A stretch of 64,000 nucleotides of DNA from positions 4,705,001 through 4,769,000 of the forward strand of contig NZ_CP034443.1 in assembly GCF_003952365.1 (NCBI RefSeq). Reading direction: 5' to 3'. The notes beneath the pieces were generated by a model. That model was not told the origin of the DNA. It saw nothing but the letters and a program-made list of their open reading frames with translations, and did not search any database. A program made the position numbers and the translations under genes. This stretch comes from Mesorhizobium sp. M9A.F.Ca.ET.002.03.1.2 (lineage in GTDB: Bacteria; Pseudomonadota; Alphaproteobacteria; Rhizobiales; Rhizobiaceae). Numbering within the stretch: position 1 is the stretch's first letter; each line of letters begins with the position of its first letter. Positions 21,799 to 31,057 of the stretch are shown here, in pieces.

Positions 21799-22299
21799 AT
21801 GACCGAACGCATCGCCCTTTACGCCGGCTCCTTCGACCCGCCGACCAACGGCCATCTCGACGTGCTGAAGGCGTCGCTGGCCGTGGCGGACACCGTCTAT
21901 GCGGCGATCGGCATTCATCCCGGCAAGAAGCCGCTGTTTTCCTTCGAGGAACGGGTCGGCCTGATCGAAGCGGCGACGAAGGCCGAATTCGGCCGCGACG
22001 GCGCCCGCATCAAGGTTGTCGCCTTCGACGGGCTCGTCATCGACGCGGCCAGGAAGCAGGGCGCGTCGATCATGATCCGCGGCCTGCGCGACGGCACCGA
22101 TCTCGACTACGAAATGCAGATGGCCGGCATGAACGAGACCATGGCGCCGGAACTGCAGACGGTTTTTCTGCCCGCCAGCCCTTCGGTGCGAACCATTACC
22201 GCCACACTTGTCCGTCAGATAGCCTCGATGGGAGGCGACATCCGCCCCTTTGTGCCAGCGGCTGTCGCTGGCGCACTCATCGCCAAATTCGCGAAATAA
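21799..22299 (+). CDS. coaD: Phosphopantetheine adenylyltransferase
   Basis: Transfers AMP from ATP to 4'-phosphopantetheine, giving dephospho-CoA in coenzyme A synthesis. It has 166 residues, normal for CoaD. The nucleotidyltransferase motif is [14 protein letters not shown] near 10-23 (TNGH as the HxGH site), [12 protein letters not shown] near 94-105 binds substrate, and the C-terminal nucleotide loop is [12 protein letters not shown]. Start ATG at 21799. It precedes two cyclophilin genes on the same strand. Confidence 0.95.
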   Translation: MTERIALYAGSFDPPTNGHLDVLKASLAVADTVYAAIGIHPGKKPLFSFEERVGLIEAATKAEFGRDGARIKVVAFDGLVIDAARKQGASIMIRGLRDGTDLDYEMQMAGMNETMAPELQTVFLPASPSVRTITATLVRQIASMGGDIRPFVPAAVAGALIAKFAK

Positions 22300-22300
22300 T

Positions 22301-22409
22301 GCATGTCGCTCAGAAGTGGGAATCGGTTTTGAGACAACGGCATGCACAGAACGAAAATGCTTGTCGCCTAGAAGTGGACCCCGGTTTTGGGGCAACGACA
22401 TGCATGAAA
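22301..22409. repeat. Two imperfect direct repeats of about 47 bases
   Basis: Unit 1 (about 22301-22347) and unit 2 (about 22359-22409) share AGAAGTGG, CGGTTTTG and CAACG-CATGCA blocks in the same order. Related AAGTGG-CCGGTTT blocks occur again at 30180-30200. This is a short interspersed Rhizobiales-type repeat located between coaD and ppiA. Confidence 0.6.
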
Positions 22410-22432
22410 CAAAGGTTTTCGGAGAAAGATCC

Positions 22433-23023
22433 ATGCAGCTCAAAAGGCTCGCTACCTGCCTTGTCGTTCTTTTCGGTCTTGTGGCTGCATCCGCTTCGGC
22501 CTTCGCCGCCGATCCGGAAAACACCATGATCATCACGCTGAAGGACGGCGACGTGACCGTCGCGCTGAGGCCCGATCTCGCGCCGAAGCATGTCGAGCAG
22601 ATCAAGAAGCTGGTCCGGCAGGGCGCTTACGACAACGTCGCTTTCCATCGCGTCATCGACGGCTTCATGGCGCAGACCGGCGACGTGAAGTTCGGCAACA
22701 TGAAGGACGGCTTCAACGCCGATGCCGTCGGCACCGGCGGTTCCGATCTTCCCGACCTGCCGGCCGAATTCTCGACGTCCGAGCGCTACGAGCGCGGCGT
22801 GGTCGGCATGGCCCGCTCGCAGGATCCGGACTCCGCCAATTCGCAATTCTTCATCATGTTCGCGCCGGCGCCGCCGCTCGATGGCCAGTACACCATCGTC
22901 GGCAATGTCGAGAACGGCATGGAGTTGGTGGACCAGATAAAGAAAGGCGACGCGGCGCAGAACGGGGTTGTCACCGGTCCCGATCGCATGGTGAAGGTGC
23001 GCATCGCCGCCGACGGCAAGTAA
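22433..23023 (+). CDS. ppiA: Exported cyclophilin-type peptidyl-prolyl isomerase
   Basis: 196 residues. A signal peptide (KRLATCLVVLFGLVAASASAFA) directs it to the periplasm, followed by a cyclophilin domain with [14 protein letters not shown] near 68-81, [16 protein letters not shown] near 125-140 and the active-site Arg in FHRVI. It isomerises X-Pro bonds during folding of exported proteins. The ATG at 22433 has GGAGAAAGATCC before it. A cytoplasmic paralogue follows 28 bases later. Confidence 0.93.
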   Translation: MQLKRLATCLVVLFGLVAASASAFAADPENTMIITLKDGDVTVALRPDLAPKHVEQIKKLVRQGAYDNVAFHRVIDGFMAQTGDVKFGNMKDGFNADAVGTGGSDLPDLPAEFSTSERYERGVVGMARSQDPDSANSQFFIMFAPAPPLDGQYTIVGNVENGMELVDQIKKGDAAQNGVVTGPDRMVKVRIAADGK

Positions 23024-23051
23024 ACCCATTTGTTTCAAAGGATATTCTGAC

Positions 23052-23564
23052 ATGGCCGAGATCAAGGATCGCGAGAACGCACTTATCATGGAGACGACCA
23101 AGGGCAACGTCGTCATCGAACTATTTCCCGATCTGGCACCCGGCCATGTCGGCCGCATCAAGGAACTGGCGCGCGAAGGCGCCTATGACGGCGTGGTGTT
23201 CCACCGCGTCATCGACGGTTTCATGGCGCAGACCGGGGACGTGAAATTCGGCAATTCCAGCAAGCCCTCTTTCGCTCCGTCGCGGGCCGGCATGGGCGGC
23301 TCCGATAAGCCCGACCTGAAGGCCGAGTTCTCCAACGCCAATCACGGCCGCGGCACCTGTTCGATGGCGCGCTCGCAGAACCCGAACTCGGCCAACTCGC
23401 AGTTCTTCATCTGCTTCGACGATGCCGCTTTCCTCAACCGTCAGTACACGGTCTGGGGCCAGGTCATCGAAGGCATGGACAATGTCGACAAGATCAAGCG
23501 CGGCGAGCCGGTGCAGGATCCCGACAAGATCGTGTCTCTGAAGGTGGCGGCGGACGTCAAGTAA
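23052..23564 (+). CDS. ppiB: Cytoplasmic cyclophilin-type peptidyl-prolyl isomerase
   Basis: 170 residues without a signal peptide. The cyclophilin core has [19 protein letters not shown] near 55-75 and [20 protein letters not shown] near 110-130, with the catalytic Arg in FHRVI. The tandem with ppiA gives one isomerase on each side of the inner membrane. It is 11 bases upstream of a DMT-family gene. Confidence 0.93.
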   Translation: MAEIKDRENALIMETTKGNVVIELFPDLAPGHVGRIKELAREGAYDGVVFHRVIDGFMAQTGDVKFGNSSKPSFAPSRAGMGGSDKPDLKAEFSNANHGRGTCSMARSQNPNSANSQFFICFDDAAFLNRQYTVWGQVIEGMDNVDKIKRGEPVQDPDKIVSLKVAADVK

Positions 23565-23575
23565 GGCGAACGACA

Positions 23576-24025
23576 ATGATGGGCGCTGTCTGGTCCCTGC
23601 TCGGCATCCTGTCCGGCGCCTTCATCGCCATACAGGCGCCGATCAATTCGCAGCTGGCGCGCGGCCTGGGGCTTCCGGTCGCTGCCGCGGCGTTTTCGTT
23701 CCTATCGGGCGCGATCGTGCTCGGCATCATCGCTGTCGCGGTGGTGAAGCTGCAAAGTGTTTCGCTCGACTGGAAGGCGCCGGCGCCCTGGCTGTTCATC
23801 GCAGGCGGCATGCTTGGTGGGTTCTACGTCACGCTTTCGACGATCCTTACGCCGCGCATCGGAGCGGCGGCGCTGATGGCATTCCTGGTCGCCGGTCAGT
23901 TGCTGGCCGGCATGCTTATCGACCGCATCGGCTTCCTCGGCGTGGCAGTGCGCGAGATTTCGCTTGGCCGCGTCGCCGGCGCCGTGCTGCTACTTGTCGG
24001 AGCATTGCTCGTCCGGCTCTACTGA
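23576..24025 (+). CDS. Small DMT-superfamily membrane protein (DUF606/YdcZ type)
   Basis: 149 residues, five hydrophobic segments, with the [25 protein letters not shown] opening typical of DUF606 (YdcZ) half-size drug/metabolite transporters, which probably function as dimers. The substrate is unknown. Two adjacent ATG codons (23576, 23579) are possible starts. It lies in a tight run between ppiB and queA, five bases before the latter. Confidence 0.85.
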   Translation: MMGAVWSLLGILSGAFIAIQAPINSQLARGLGLPVAAAAFSFLSGAIVLGIIAVAVVKLQSVSLDWKAPAPWLFIAGGMLGGFYVTLSTILTPRIGAAALMAFLVAGQLLAGMLIDRIGFLGVAVREISLGRVAGAVLLLVGALLVRLY

Positions 24026-24030
24026 CCTCG

Positions 24031-25116
24031 ATGCGCGTCGACCTTTTCGACTTTGAACTGCCGGAGGAGCGCATCGCGCTTCGCCCGGCCGAGCCGCGCG
24101 ACAGCGCCAAAATGCTCGTGGTCAGGCCGGGTGAGGGGCTCGACGATCGGACAGTGCGCGATCTGCCGTTCCTGCTCGAGGCCGGTGACGTGCTGGTCTT
24201 CAACGACACCAAGGTCATTCCGGCACAATTGAAAGGCATCAGGCGGCGCGGCGACGCGGCGGCGCAGGTCGAAGCCACGCTGCATATGCGGGTGGCGCCG
24301 GACCGCTGGCTGGCATTCATGCGGCCGGGCAAGCGCATCGCTGCCGGCGACCGCATCCATTTCGGCCATGACGCCAATTCCTGCTTTCTCGGCCGGCTCG
24401 ATGCCACGGTGATCGAGAAAGGCGACGGTGGTGAAGCGCTGCTCGGCTTCGACCTGTCAGGTCCGTTTCTCGACGAGGCGCTGCACGCCGTCGGCCATAT
24501 TCCGCTGCCGCCTTACATCGCCTCGAAGCGCGACGACGACGAACGCGACCGCATTGATTACCAGACCATCTATGCCAGAGAGGAGGGGGCAGTGGCGGCA
24601 CCCACGGCCGGCCTGCATTTCACCCCGGAGCTTTTCTCAGCGCTCGATGCTAAGGGCGTCGAGCGGTGCTTCGTCACCTTGCATGTCGGCGCCGGCACGT
24701 TCCTGCCGGTGAAGGTCGACGACACCACCGATCACAAGATGCATGCCGAGATCGGTTCGGTCAGCCCGGAAACCGCCGCCGCGCTCAACACGGCAAAGGC
24801 GCGTGGCGGGCGCATCATCGCCGTCGGCACGACCTCGCTGCGCCTGCTGGAAAGCGCAGCGCGGGAGGACGGCACATTGGCCGGATGGTCAGGCCCGACC
24901 GACATCTTCATCACGCCCGGCTACCGTTTTCGGACCGCCGACATGCTGATGACCAATTTCCATCTGCCGCGCTCGACGCTGTTCATGCTGGTTTCGGCGT
25001 TTTGCGGCCTGCAAACGATGCGTGCGGCCTATGCGCATGCCATTGAGGTCAGTTACAGATTCTATTCCTACGGAGATGCAAGTCTTCTGTTCAAGGAGGA
25101 CAACGATGGACGATGA
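24031..25116 (+). CDS. queA: tRNA preQ1-34 ribosyltransferase-isomerase
   Basis: Converts 7-aminomethyl-7-deazaguanine in tRNA to epoxyqueuosine using S-adenosylmethionine as ribosyl donor. It has 361 residues, full length. Motifs include [24 protein letters not shown] at the N-terminus, [16 protein letters not shown] near 55-70, [10 protein letters not shown] near 190 and [15 protein letters not shown] near 310. Start ATG at 24031. It is followed by an overlapping small gene and tgt, forming a queuosine cluster. Confidence 0.96.
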   Translation: MRVDLFDFELPEERIALRPAEPRDSAKMLVVRPGEGLDDRTVRDLPFLLEAGDVLVFNDTKVIPAQLKGIRRRGDAAAQVEATLHMRVAPDRWLAFMRPGKRIAAGDRIHFGHDANSCFLGRLDATVIEKGDGGEALLGFDLSGPFLDEALHAVGHIPLPPYIASKRDDDERDRIDYQTIYAREEGAVAAPTAGLHFTPELFSALDAKGVERCFVTLHVGAGTFLPVKVDDTTDHKMHAEIGSVSPETAAALNTAKARGGRIIAVGTTSLRLLESAAREDGTLAGWSGPTDIFITPGYRFRTADMLMTNFHLPRSTLFMLVSAFCGLQTMRAAYAHAIEVSYRFYSYGDASLLFKEDNDGR

Positions 25117-25375
25117 TCTGGAAACCTTCGACCGCGATGCCTTGATCGCCGAGGTCAAGAAGCTGCGCGCCGGCATTCGCGAGCATCGCGACTCCACCGG
25201 CCATAAACTCTGCTGGCATCATCCAGATCTGTGGGATCTGCTGCCGGAAAAGGCCGAGCCAGCGATCGCCGTGCCGCCCTGGCCGAAATTCATGCGCGGC
25301 TGCATCCGCTACCGCCAATCGCTGGACCGGCAAGCTCCGGGCGCGCCGGTGTATGACAAGGAATTCAATGAGTAA
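25106..25375 (+). CDS. Small protein between queA and tgt, unknown function
   Basis: 89 residues, start ATG at 25106 after CAAGGAGGACAACG. It overlaps queA by 11 bases and tgt by 8, so it is translated as part of the queuosine transcript. The sequence has an acidic, charged N-terminal helix ([19 protein letters not shown]) and a conserved-looking [16 protein letters not shown] core near 35-50 with Cys, two His and Trp. No named family is recognised. The overlap suggests, but does not prove, a link to tRNA modification. Confidence 0.8.
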   Translation: MDDDLETFDRDALIAEVKKLRAGIREHRDSTGHKLCWHHPDLWDLLPEKAEPAIAVPPWPKFMRGCIRYRQSLDRQAPGAPVYDKEFNE

Positions 25376-26498
25376 GGCGTTTACCTTCAAGGTACTGGCG
25401 ACCAACGGCAGGGCGCGGCGCGGTGCCATCACCATGCCGCGCGGAGAAATCCGCACGCCGGCCTTCATGCCGGTTGGCACCGGCGGCACGGTCAAGACCC
25501 TGTATATGGACCAGGTGCGTGGCGTCGGCTCGGACATCATCCTTGGCAACACCTATCATCTGATGCTGCGGCCCGGCGCCGAACGCGTGGCACGTCTCGG
25601 CGGCCTGCATGAATTCGCCCGCTGGCCGCATCCGATCCTGACCGACAGCGGCGGTTTCCAGGTGATGTCGCTGTCGAAGCTGAGGAAACTCACTGAGAAG
25701 GGTGTCACCTTCCGCTCGCATATCGACGGCGCCGCCTATGAGATGTCGCCCGAGCGCTCGATCGAGATCCAGGGGCTGCTCGATTCCGACATCCAGATGC
25801 AGCTCGACGAATGCACCGCGCTGCCGGCCATGGACAATGAGATCGAGCGCGCCATGGAGCTGTCGCTGCGCTGGGCCGAGCGTTGCAAGACCGCGTTCGG
25901 CGACCAGCAGGGGAAGGCGATGTTCGGCATCGTCCAGGGCGGCGACATACCGGCCTTGCGGCTGCGCTCGGCGCGGGCGCTGAAAGCGATGGACCTCAAG
26001 GGCTATGCGATCGGCGGGCTGGCGGTCGGCGAGCCGCAAGCGGTGATGCTCGAAATGCTCGACATCACCTGCCCGGAACTGCCGGCGGACAGGCCGCGCT
26101 ACCTGATGGGCGTCGGCACGCCTGACGACATACTGAAATCGGTGGCGCGGGGCATCGACATGTTCGACTGCGTGATGCCGACGCGCGCCGGCCGCCATGG
26201 CCTTGCCTACACAAGGCGCGGCAAGGTCAATCTGCGCAATGCCCGCCATGCCGACGATCCGCGCCCGCTGGACGAGGAGAGCGACTGCCCGGCGGCCAGA
26301 GACTATTCACGCGCTTATCTGCACCATCTGGTCCGCTCGCAAGAGGCGCTGGGGGCGATGCTGCTCACCTGGAACAATCTTTCCTACTACCAGAAGCTGA
26401 TGCAGGACATTCGCGCTGCCATCGAAGCCAGCGCCTTCGAGACGCGGGCTGCGGAAATTTCCGAGGGCTGGACGCGGGGCGATATCCCGGCAATGTGA
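25368..26498 (+). CDS. tgt: Queuine tRNA-ribosyltransferase
   Basis: Exchanges guanine at tRNA position 34 for preQ1. The 376-residue protein has the general acid/base Asp93 in [11 protein letters not shown], the nucleophile Asp267 in MFDCVMPTR and the bacterial GGLAVGEP loop near 217-223. Oddly, the C-terminal zinc site (Cys-x-Cys-x2-Cys plus His in E. coli and Zymomonas) is mostly lost: it reads Ser305-Asp-Cys307-Pro-Ala-Ala310, and the aligned His is Asn336. The start at 25368 overlaps the preceding small gene. Confidence 0.95.
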   Translation: MSKAFTFKVLATNGRARRGAITMPRGEIRTPAFMPVGTGGTVKTLYMDQVRGVGSDIILGNTYHLMLRPGAERVARLGGLHEFARWPHPILTDSGGFQVMSLSKLRKLTEKGVTFRSHIDGAAYEMSPERSIEIQGLLDSDIQMQLDECTALPAMDNEIERAMELSLRWAERCKTAFGDQQGKAMFGIVQGGDIPALRLRSARALKAMDLKGYAIGGLAVGEPQAVMLEMLDITCPELPADRPRYLMGVGTPDDILKSVARGIDMFDCVMPTRAGRHGLAYTRRGKVNLRNARHADDPRPLDEESDCPAARDYSRAYLHHLVRSQEALGAMLLTWNNLSYYQKLMQDIRAAIEASAFETRAAEISEGWTRGDIPAM

Positions 26499-26506
26499 CC
26501 AAGCGC

Positions 26507-26923
26507 TCAGGTGCTCAGCGAGGTGGACGCGCGCAGGCTGCAGCCGGTGATGCGGAAGCTGCCGTCCGGCTGTTGCTCGAGCGTGTAGACGGCCTCGTAA
26601 TCCTTGCCGTCCGGCCCGACGATCAGCACTTGCTGGATGATCGAGGTCGGGCTCATCTCCTGCACCTTGCCGAACGAGTAGGTTTGCGGCTTGCGCACCG
26701 GCGGATAGCCATTCGTCACCATGTTCATGAAGGTGTCGACGGTCGGAAAGATCCGCTTCACGTTCGGGGCCGCGAAGCTGTAGGCGGCAGCACCGTCATC
26801 GGCGATGAAGGCCCTCAGCTGACCGTCGATGGTTGCCTGGGCTGCCTTGACTTGCGCATCGCCAGCAAATGCCGAGGACGCCAGAATGAATGGAACGATT
26901 GCAATCGCGAAAACCGCGCGCAT
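26507..26923 (-). CDS. Exported DUF4864-type protein
   Basis: 138 residues with a signal peptide (VFAIAIVPFILASSAFA). The mature part, AAQATIDGQLRAFIADDGAAAYSFAAPNVKRIFP followed by FMNMVTNGYPPVRKP, has the NTF2-like pattern of DUF4864 proteins, found widely in alphaproteobacteria without known function. It is convergent with tgt, with eight bases between their stop codons. Confidence 0.8.
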   Translation of the reverse strand: MRAVFAIAIVPFILASSAFAGDAQVKAAQATIDGQLRAFIADDGAAAYSFAAPNVKRIFPTVDTFMNMVTNGYPPVRKPQTYSFGKVQEMSPTSIIQQVLIVGPDGKDYEAVYTLEQQPDGSFRITGCSLRASTSLST

Positions 26924-27153
26924 GGCCTGTCTCCGTTGCGCCTAGAGAAGTCGCCGTCAAAGACGCTCAACATAACATACGCTCGGCGGCGCTTCACGGT
27001 TTCAGCGCCCGCGAACATTTCGCCGTTTGGCTGCTGGCTGCACTGTGCTTCCTCCAAGGCGCGTTCTGTTTGAGCGCCGCCGTGATGCTTGAAAGCCGGG
27101 CGGCAGTCTGCCACAAGGGCCGCTTATGCGTGCAGCTTGAGCAGGACCGGGCA

Positions 27154-27390
27154 ATGAAGGCATTTTTCGTGCAGATAAAGTGCGATCTGGGCAAGGCCTA
27201 TGACGTTGCCAGCGCCTTGGCCGATGCCGAGATCGCTTCGGAAATCTATTCGACAGCCGGCAACTACGATCTGCTCGCCAAATTCTACGTCGACGACGAG
27301 GAAGACATCGGCCACTTCGTCAACGAGAAGGTGCAGATCCTTCCGGGCATCAAGGACACGTTCACAGTCGTCACCTTCCGCGCCTTCTAG
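27154..27390 (+). CDS. Stand-alone Lrp/AsnC ligand-binding (RAM) domain protein
   Basis: 78 residues. MKAFFVQIKCDLGKAYDVASALADAEIASEIYSTAGNYDLL matches the effector-binding half of Lrp/AsnC regulators without the DNA-binding domain. Such proteins form dimers or octamers and may bind amino acids or partner with full-length Lrp. The ATG at 27154 follows GAGCAGGACC; a longer in-frame reading from 26890 overlaps the divergent gene and lacks homology. Confidence 0.85.
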   Translation: MKAFFVQIKCDLGKAYDVASALADAEIASEIYSTAGNYDLLAKFYVDDEEDIGHFVNEKVQILPGIKDTFTVVTFRAF

Positions 27391-27455
27391 CGCATGACCC
27401 CCAACCGAGAGTCGGCGTAGCAAAATCGGAATCGATTTCGCTGGGGATCATGCGC
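27390..27455. repeat. Palindromic intergenic element
   Basis: GCGCATGACCCC at 27390-27401 pairs with GGGGATCATGCGC at 27443-27455, with a second internal stem-like stretch (CGGAATCGATTTCG). It belongs to the family of CATGAT-ended Rhizobiales palindromes also seen at 30171. It might act as the 3' end of the preceding transcript. Confidence 0.6.
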
Positions 27456-27680
27456 CAAATCAAAGTGCTGCAGCGTCTTTGGGCGTCCGATAGAACGTGC
27501 GGCGCTGCAGAACCTCCGGCACTTGCCTGGACATGAGGCAAAGCCTGATTACAGCCATATTGACGCTGCCCTAATTTTAGGCAATCGCGACATACTGGTC
27601 GCCAGCTTCCTCCAAATCACCGATTGCGCTTGATTTTCTCCGGTGACGCCAGTGAAATGGCCTCACAGGGGAGTATACGA

Positions 27681-29093
27681 TTGGCAGCGTTCGACGAAAT
27701 GCTTCCGGAAGTCTCCGGATTGAGAAGTCCGTATTCGGCTTACGATCGCTGGCTGAAGGAGCAGGATCCGGCCAGGCTTAGCGAAAAGATGCAGGATGCC
27801 GAACGCGTCTTTCGCAAGACCGGCATCACCTTTGCCGTCTATGGCGAGCAGGAAGCCTCCGAACGGCTTATTCCCTTCGATATCGTTCCGCGCATCATTT
27901 CCGGCAATGAATGGCGCAGGCTGACGCAAGGCATAGAACAGCGCGTCCAGGCATTGAACGCCTTTCTCGACGACATCTATCACCGCCAGGAGATCTTGCG
28001 CGCCGGGCGCGTCCCCAAGGAGCTGATCGCCCGGAATGAGGCGTTCCTGCCGGAGATGATCGGGATGCGGCCGCCGGCCGGCGTCTATACCCATATCATC
28101 GGCGTCGACATCGTGCGCATCAGCGAGAACGAATTCTATGTGCTGGAGGACAATGCGCGCACGCCGTCCGGCGTCTCCTACATGCTGGAGAACCGCGAGA
28201 CAATGATGCAGCTCTTTCCCGAGCTGTTCCAGCAGATCAAGGTGCGGCCGGTGGAAAACTATCCGCAGCTCCTGCGCCAGTCGCTGGCCGCGGTGCGGCC
28301 GCAAAGCACCAAGGGTGCGCCGACCATTGCCGTGCTGACGCCGGGAAGCTTCAACTCCGCCTATTTCGAACACGCCTTCCTTGCCGACCAGATGGGCGTG
28401 CAGCTTGTCGAGGGGCAGGATCTGCGCGTCGTCGATGGTCATGTCGCGATGCGCACGACCGAAGGCTACAAGCAGATCGACGTGCTTTATCGAAGGGTGG
28501 ACGATTCTTTCCTCGATCCGCTGACTTTCCGTCCGGACTCGGCACTGGGCGTGCCGGGCATCATGGACGTCTACCGCGCCGGCAACATCACCATCGCCAA
28601 TGCGCCGGGAACCGGCATCGCCGACGACAAGGCGATCTATTCCTACATGCCCGAGATCGTCGAATTCTACACCGGCCGCAAGGCGATCCTCGGCAACATC
28701 CCGACCTGGCGCTGCTCGGAGCCTGACAGCCTGAAATACGTGCTCGAACATATCCACGAGCTGGTGGTGAAGGAGGTGCACGGCTCCGGCGGCTACGGCA
28801 TGCTGGTCGGGCCGGCGGCGACCAAGAAGGAATGCCAGGATTTCTCCAAGAGACTCGCGGCAAAGCCGTCGAACTACATCGCCCAGCCGACACTGGCGCT
28901 GTCGACCTGTCCGATCCTCACGGACAAGGGGCTGGCGCCGCGCCATGTCGATCTCAGGCCCTATGTGCTGGTTTCCGACCGCATCCAGATCGTGCCCGGC
29001 GGGCTGACGCGCGTGGCGCTGAAGGAAGGCTCGCTGGTGGTCAATTCCTCGCAGGGCGGCGGAACGAAGGATACGTGGGTGCTGGATGATTAG
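27681..29093 (+). CDS. Circularly permuted ATP-grasp protein (DUF404/DUF407 type)
   Basis: About 470 residues, first gene of the Anbu cluster. The sequence AAFDEMLPEVSGLRSPYSAYDRWL, then ENEFYVLEDNARTPSGVSYMLENR and KEVHGSGGYGML, is that of circularly permuted ATP-grasp enzymes, expected to form amide bonds using ATP and a carboxylate. The substrate is not known. I chose TTG at 27681, which follows AGGGGAG by seven bases; an ATG at 27657 is possible but has no good ribosome site. In other genomes this gene neighbours the alpha-E and transglutaminase genes, as here. Confidence 0.9.
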   Translation: MAAFDEMLPEVSGLRSPYSAYDRWLKEQDPARLSEKMQDAERVFRKTGITFAVYGEQEASERLIPFDIVPRIISGNEWRRLTQGIEQRVQALNAFLDDIYHRQEILRAGRVPKELIARNEAFLPEMIGMRPPAGVYTHIIGVDIVRISENEFYVLEDNARTPSGVSYMLENRETMMQLFPELFQQIKVRPVENYPQLLRQSLAAVRPQSTKGAPTIAVLTPGSFNSAYFEHAFLADQMGVQLVEGQDLRVVDGHVAMRTTEGYKQIDVLYRRVDDSFLDPLTFRPDSALGVPGIMDVYRAGNITIANAPGTGIADDKAIYSYMPEIVEFYTGRKAILGNIPTWRCSEPDSLKYVLEHIHELVVKEVHGSGGYGMLVGPAATKKECQDFSKRLAAKPSNYIAQPTLALSTCPILTDKGLAPRHVDLRPYVLVSDRIQIVPGGLTRVALKEGSLVVNSSQGGGTKDTWVLDD

Positions 29094-29211
29094 AATAGTG
29101 AATAGTGAGGGATGGCTCGATGATTTTGGTTGAAGACGTAAGTATGACGTGCCGGCCAACGCCAGGCTGGCTCATTTTCGCCATTCACTATTTACCATTC
29201 ACTATTCACTA
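29093..29211. repeat. Inverted repeat of CACTATTCACT type
   Basis: AGTGAATAGTGA at 29097-29108 is complementary to TCACTATTCACT at 29199-29210, and a further copy of the CATTCACTATT word lies at 29182-29192. The element fills most of the gap between the ATP-grasp and alpha-E genes, so the transcript could fold here. Confidence 0.6.
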
Positions 29212-29228
29212 GCCCGAAGGGGCCCCAC

Positions 29229-30170
29229 ATGCTTCTCGGCCGCACCGCCAACGGGCTCTACTGGATGAACCGCTACATCGAGCGGGCGGAAAACATGGCG
29301 CGGCTGGTCGATGCCGGGCTGCGCATGGCGCTGACCCGCACCCAGAACGCCTCGGAGGAATGGAATTCGGTGCTGCTCAGCGCCGGTTCGGACGCCGCCT
29401 TCACGCAGAAATATCAGGACTATACCGCCGCCAACGTCGCCGATTTCCTGCTGCGCGATACATCGAACCCGTCAAGCACGATGGCGTCGATCGAGACGGC
29501 TCGCAACAACGCCCGCATGGTGCGCACCGCGCTGACGCGCGAAACCTGGGAAAGCATCAACGAAGCCTGGATGGCGCTGAAGCGGATGCTGGCCAGGCCG
29601 ATCGACGAACGCGACCTGCCCAGCGTGCTCGACGCGATCAAGCGCGAAACGGCGCTGATCCGCGGCTCGTTCTACGGCACGATGCTGCGCAACGAGATCT
29701 TCGATTTCTCGCAGCTCGGCACCTATGTCGAACGCGCAGACAACACCGCACGCATCCTGGATGTGAAATACTACGTGCTGTTGCCGTCGATCTCGTGGGT
29801 CGGTTCGACGCTCGACAATTATCAGTGGGAATCGATCCTGCGTTCGGTGTCGGCGCACCGCTCCTATCGCTGGGTCTACGAGGCCGACTACAAGCCGAGC
29901 AACATCGCCGATTATCTGATCCTCAATGTCCGAATGCCGCGCTCGCTGACCTTCTGCTATCGTTTCCTGACGGAGCATCTCAGATTCCTGGGCGACGATT
30001 ACGGTGAGCGCCATGCCTGTCATGTAACGGCCGGCAGGACCCAGGCCATGCTGACGGCCGGGTCGATCAAGGACATATTCGACGCCGGCCTGCATGAATT
30101 CCTGGCCAATTTCATTCGCGACAACACCAGGCTCGGCGACGAGATCGCGCAGGACTACAGGTTTTATTGA
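29229..30170 (+). CDS. Alpha-E domain protein (DUF403)
   Basis: 313 residues, all-helical. LLGRTANGLYWMNRYIERAENMARLVD at the N-terminus and FSQLGTYVERADNTARILDVKYY near 158-180 are the two copies of the E-R-A/D-N motif typical of the alpha-E (COG2307) family. Members occur next to circularly permuted ATP-grasp and transglutaminase-like genes. They are thought to serve as partners in a peptide-modifying system, but no activity is proven. Confidence 0.92.
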   Translation: MLLGRTANGLYWMNRYIERAENMARLVDAGLRMALTRTQNASEEWNSVLLSAGSDAAFTQKYQDYTAANVADFLLRDTSNPSSTMASIETARNNARMVRTALTRETWESINEAWMALKRMLARPIDERDLPSVLDAIKRETALIRGSFYGTMLRNEIFDFSQLGTYVERADNTARILDVKYYVLLPSISWVGSTLDNYQWESILRSVSAHRSYRWVYEADYKPSNIADYLILNVRMPRSLTFCYRFLTEHLRFLGDDYGERHACHVTAGRTQAMLTAGSIKDIFDAGLHEFLANFIRDNTRLGDEIAQDYRFY

Positions 30171-30215
30171 GCATGATCCCGGAAAGTGGAAGCCGGTTTC
30201 CGGAAAAGATCATGC
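30171..30215. repeat. Palindromic element between alpha-E and transglutaminase genes
   Basis: GCATGATC at 30171-30178 and GATCATGC at 30208-30215 form the outer stem; CCGGAAA and TTTCCGG form an inner stem. It is a short Rhizobiales-type interspersed palindrome within an apparent operon. Confidence 0.65.
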
Positions 30216-30231
30216 CCAGAGGACGAGAGCG

Positions 30232-31026
30232 ATGCGGCTGAAGATCACCCACCGGACCGAATACCGCTACGATGCGCCGGTGCACTATCTGTTGCAGCGG
30301 CTGCGGCTGCTTCCGGTCAGCGGATCGACGCAGACCGTTTTGTCCTGGGCGCTGACGATCGAAGGTGCGCGCGAGGAGGTGCGCTTCACCGATCATTTCG
30401 GCAATGACACGCGGCTGTTGAGCGTCGAAGGCGAGCGCGATTTCATCACCGTCCAGGCATCAGGCGAGGTGGTGACACGCGATACCGCTGGCATCTCCGG
30501 GCCACATCAGGGATTCGCGCCGCTCTGGCTGTTTGGCCATGAAACGCCGTTGACCACGATCGGCAGCGGCATTCGCGAACTCGCGGCCTCGGTTAGCAAG
30601 GGGACCGATATCGAAAGACTGCACCGGCTGATGGCCGTGATCGGCGAGCGCGTCGCCTATACGCCGGGCACCACCAACGCGGCGACGCCGGCCGAGGATG
30701 CGCTGGCGCTCAAGACCGGCGTTTGCCAGGACCACAGCCACATCTTTGTCGCCGCCGCGCGTGCCATGGGGTTTCCGGCCCGCTACGTCAGCGGTTACCT
30801 GATGATGGACGCGTCGGTCGAGCAGGCGGCAAGCCATGCCTGGGCCGAAGCGCATGTCGCGGGCCTCGGCTGGGTCGCATTCGACGTCGCCAACGGCATT
30901 TCGCCCGACGAGCGCTATGTAAGGGTGGCGACCGGTCGCGACTACCGCGACGCCACGCCCGTATCAGGGATTCGACTGGGACAAGCGGAAGAACAGCTTG
31001 CGGTCACCGTCACGGTGGAGCAGTAA
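30232..31026 (+). CDS. Transglutaminase-like cysteine protease
   Basis: 264 residues. An N-terminal beta domain (MRLKITHRTEYRYDAPVHYL) precedes a papain-like transglutaminase fold with catalytic Cys165 (KTGVCQDHSHIF), His202 (ASHAWAEA) and Asp218 (AFDVANG). Family members are usually peptidases or amide transferases. Start ATG at 30232. It lies 31 bases upstream of the Anbu peptidase, consistent with one transcript. Confidence 0.92.
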   Translation: MRLKITHRTEYRYDAPVHYLLQRLRLLPVSGSTQTVLSWALTIEGAREEVRFTDHFGNDTRLLSVEGERDFITVQASGEVVTRDTAGISGPHQGFAPLWLFGHETPLTTIGSGIRELAASVSKGTDIERLHRLMAVIGERVAYTPGTTNAATPAEDALALKTGVCQDHSHIFVAAARAMGFPARYVSGYLMMDASVEQAASHAWAEAHVAGLGWVAFDVANGISPDERYVRVATGRDYRDATPVSGIRLGQAEEQLAVTVTVEQ

Positions 31027-31057
31027 TCCCCAGCAGGATTGCTGGCAAAGAGATTCG

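Noticed and set aside
27663..29159. 498-residue minus-strand frame opposite the ATP-grasp gene
   Set aside because: Full antisense shadow, with a His/Arg/Asp-rich sequence typical of reverse reading of GC-rich codons.
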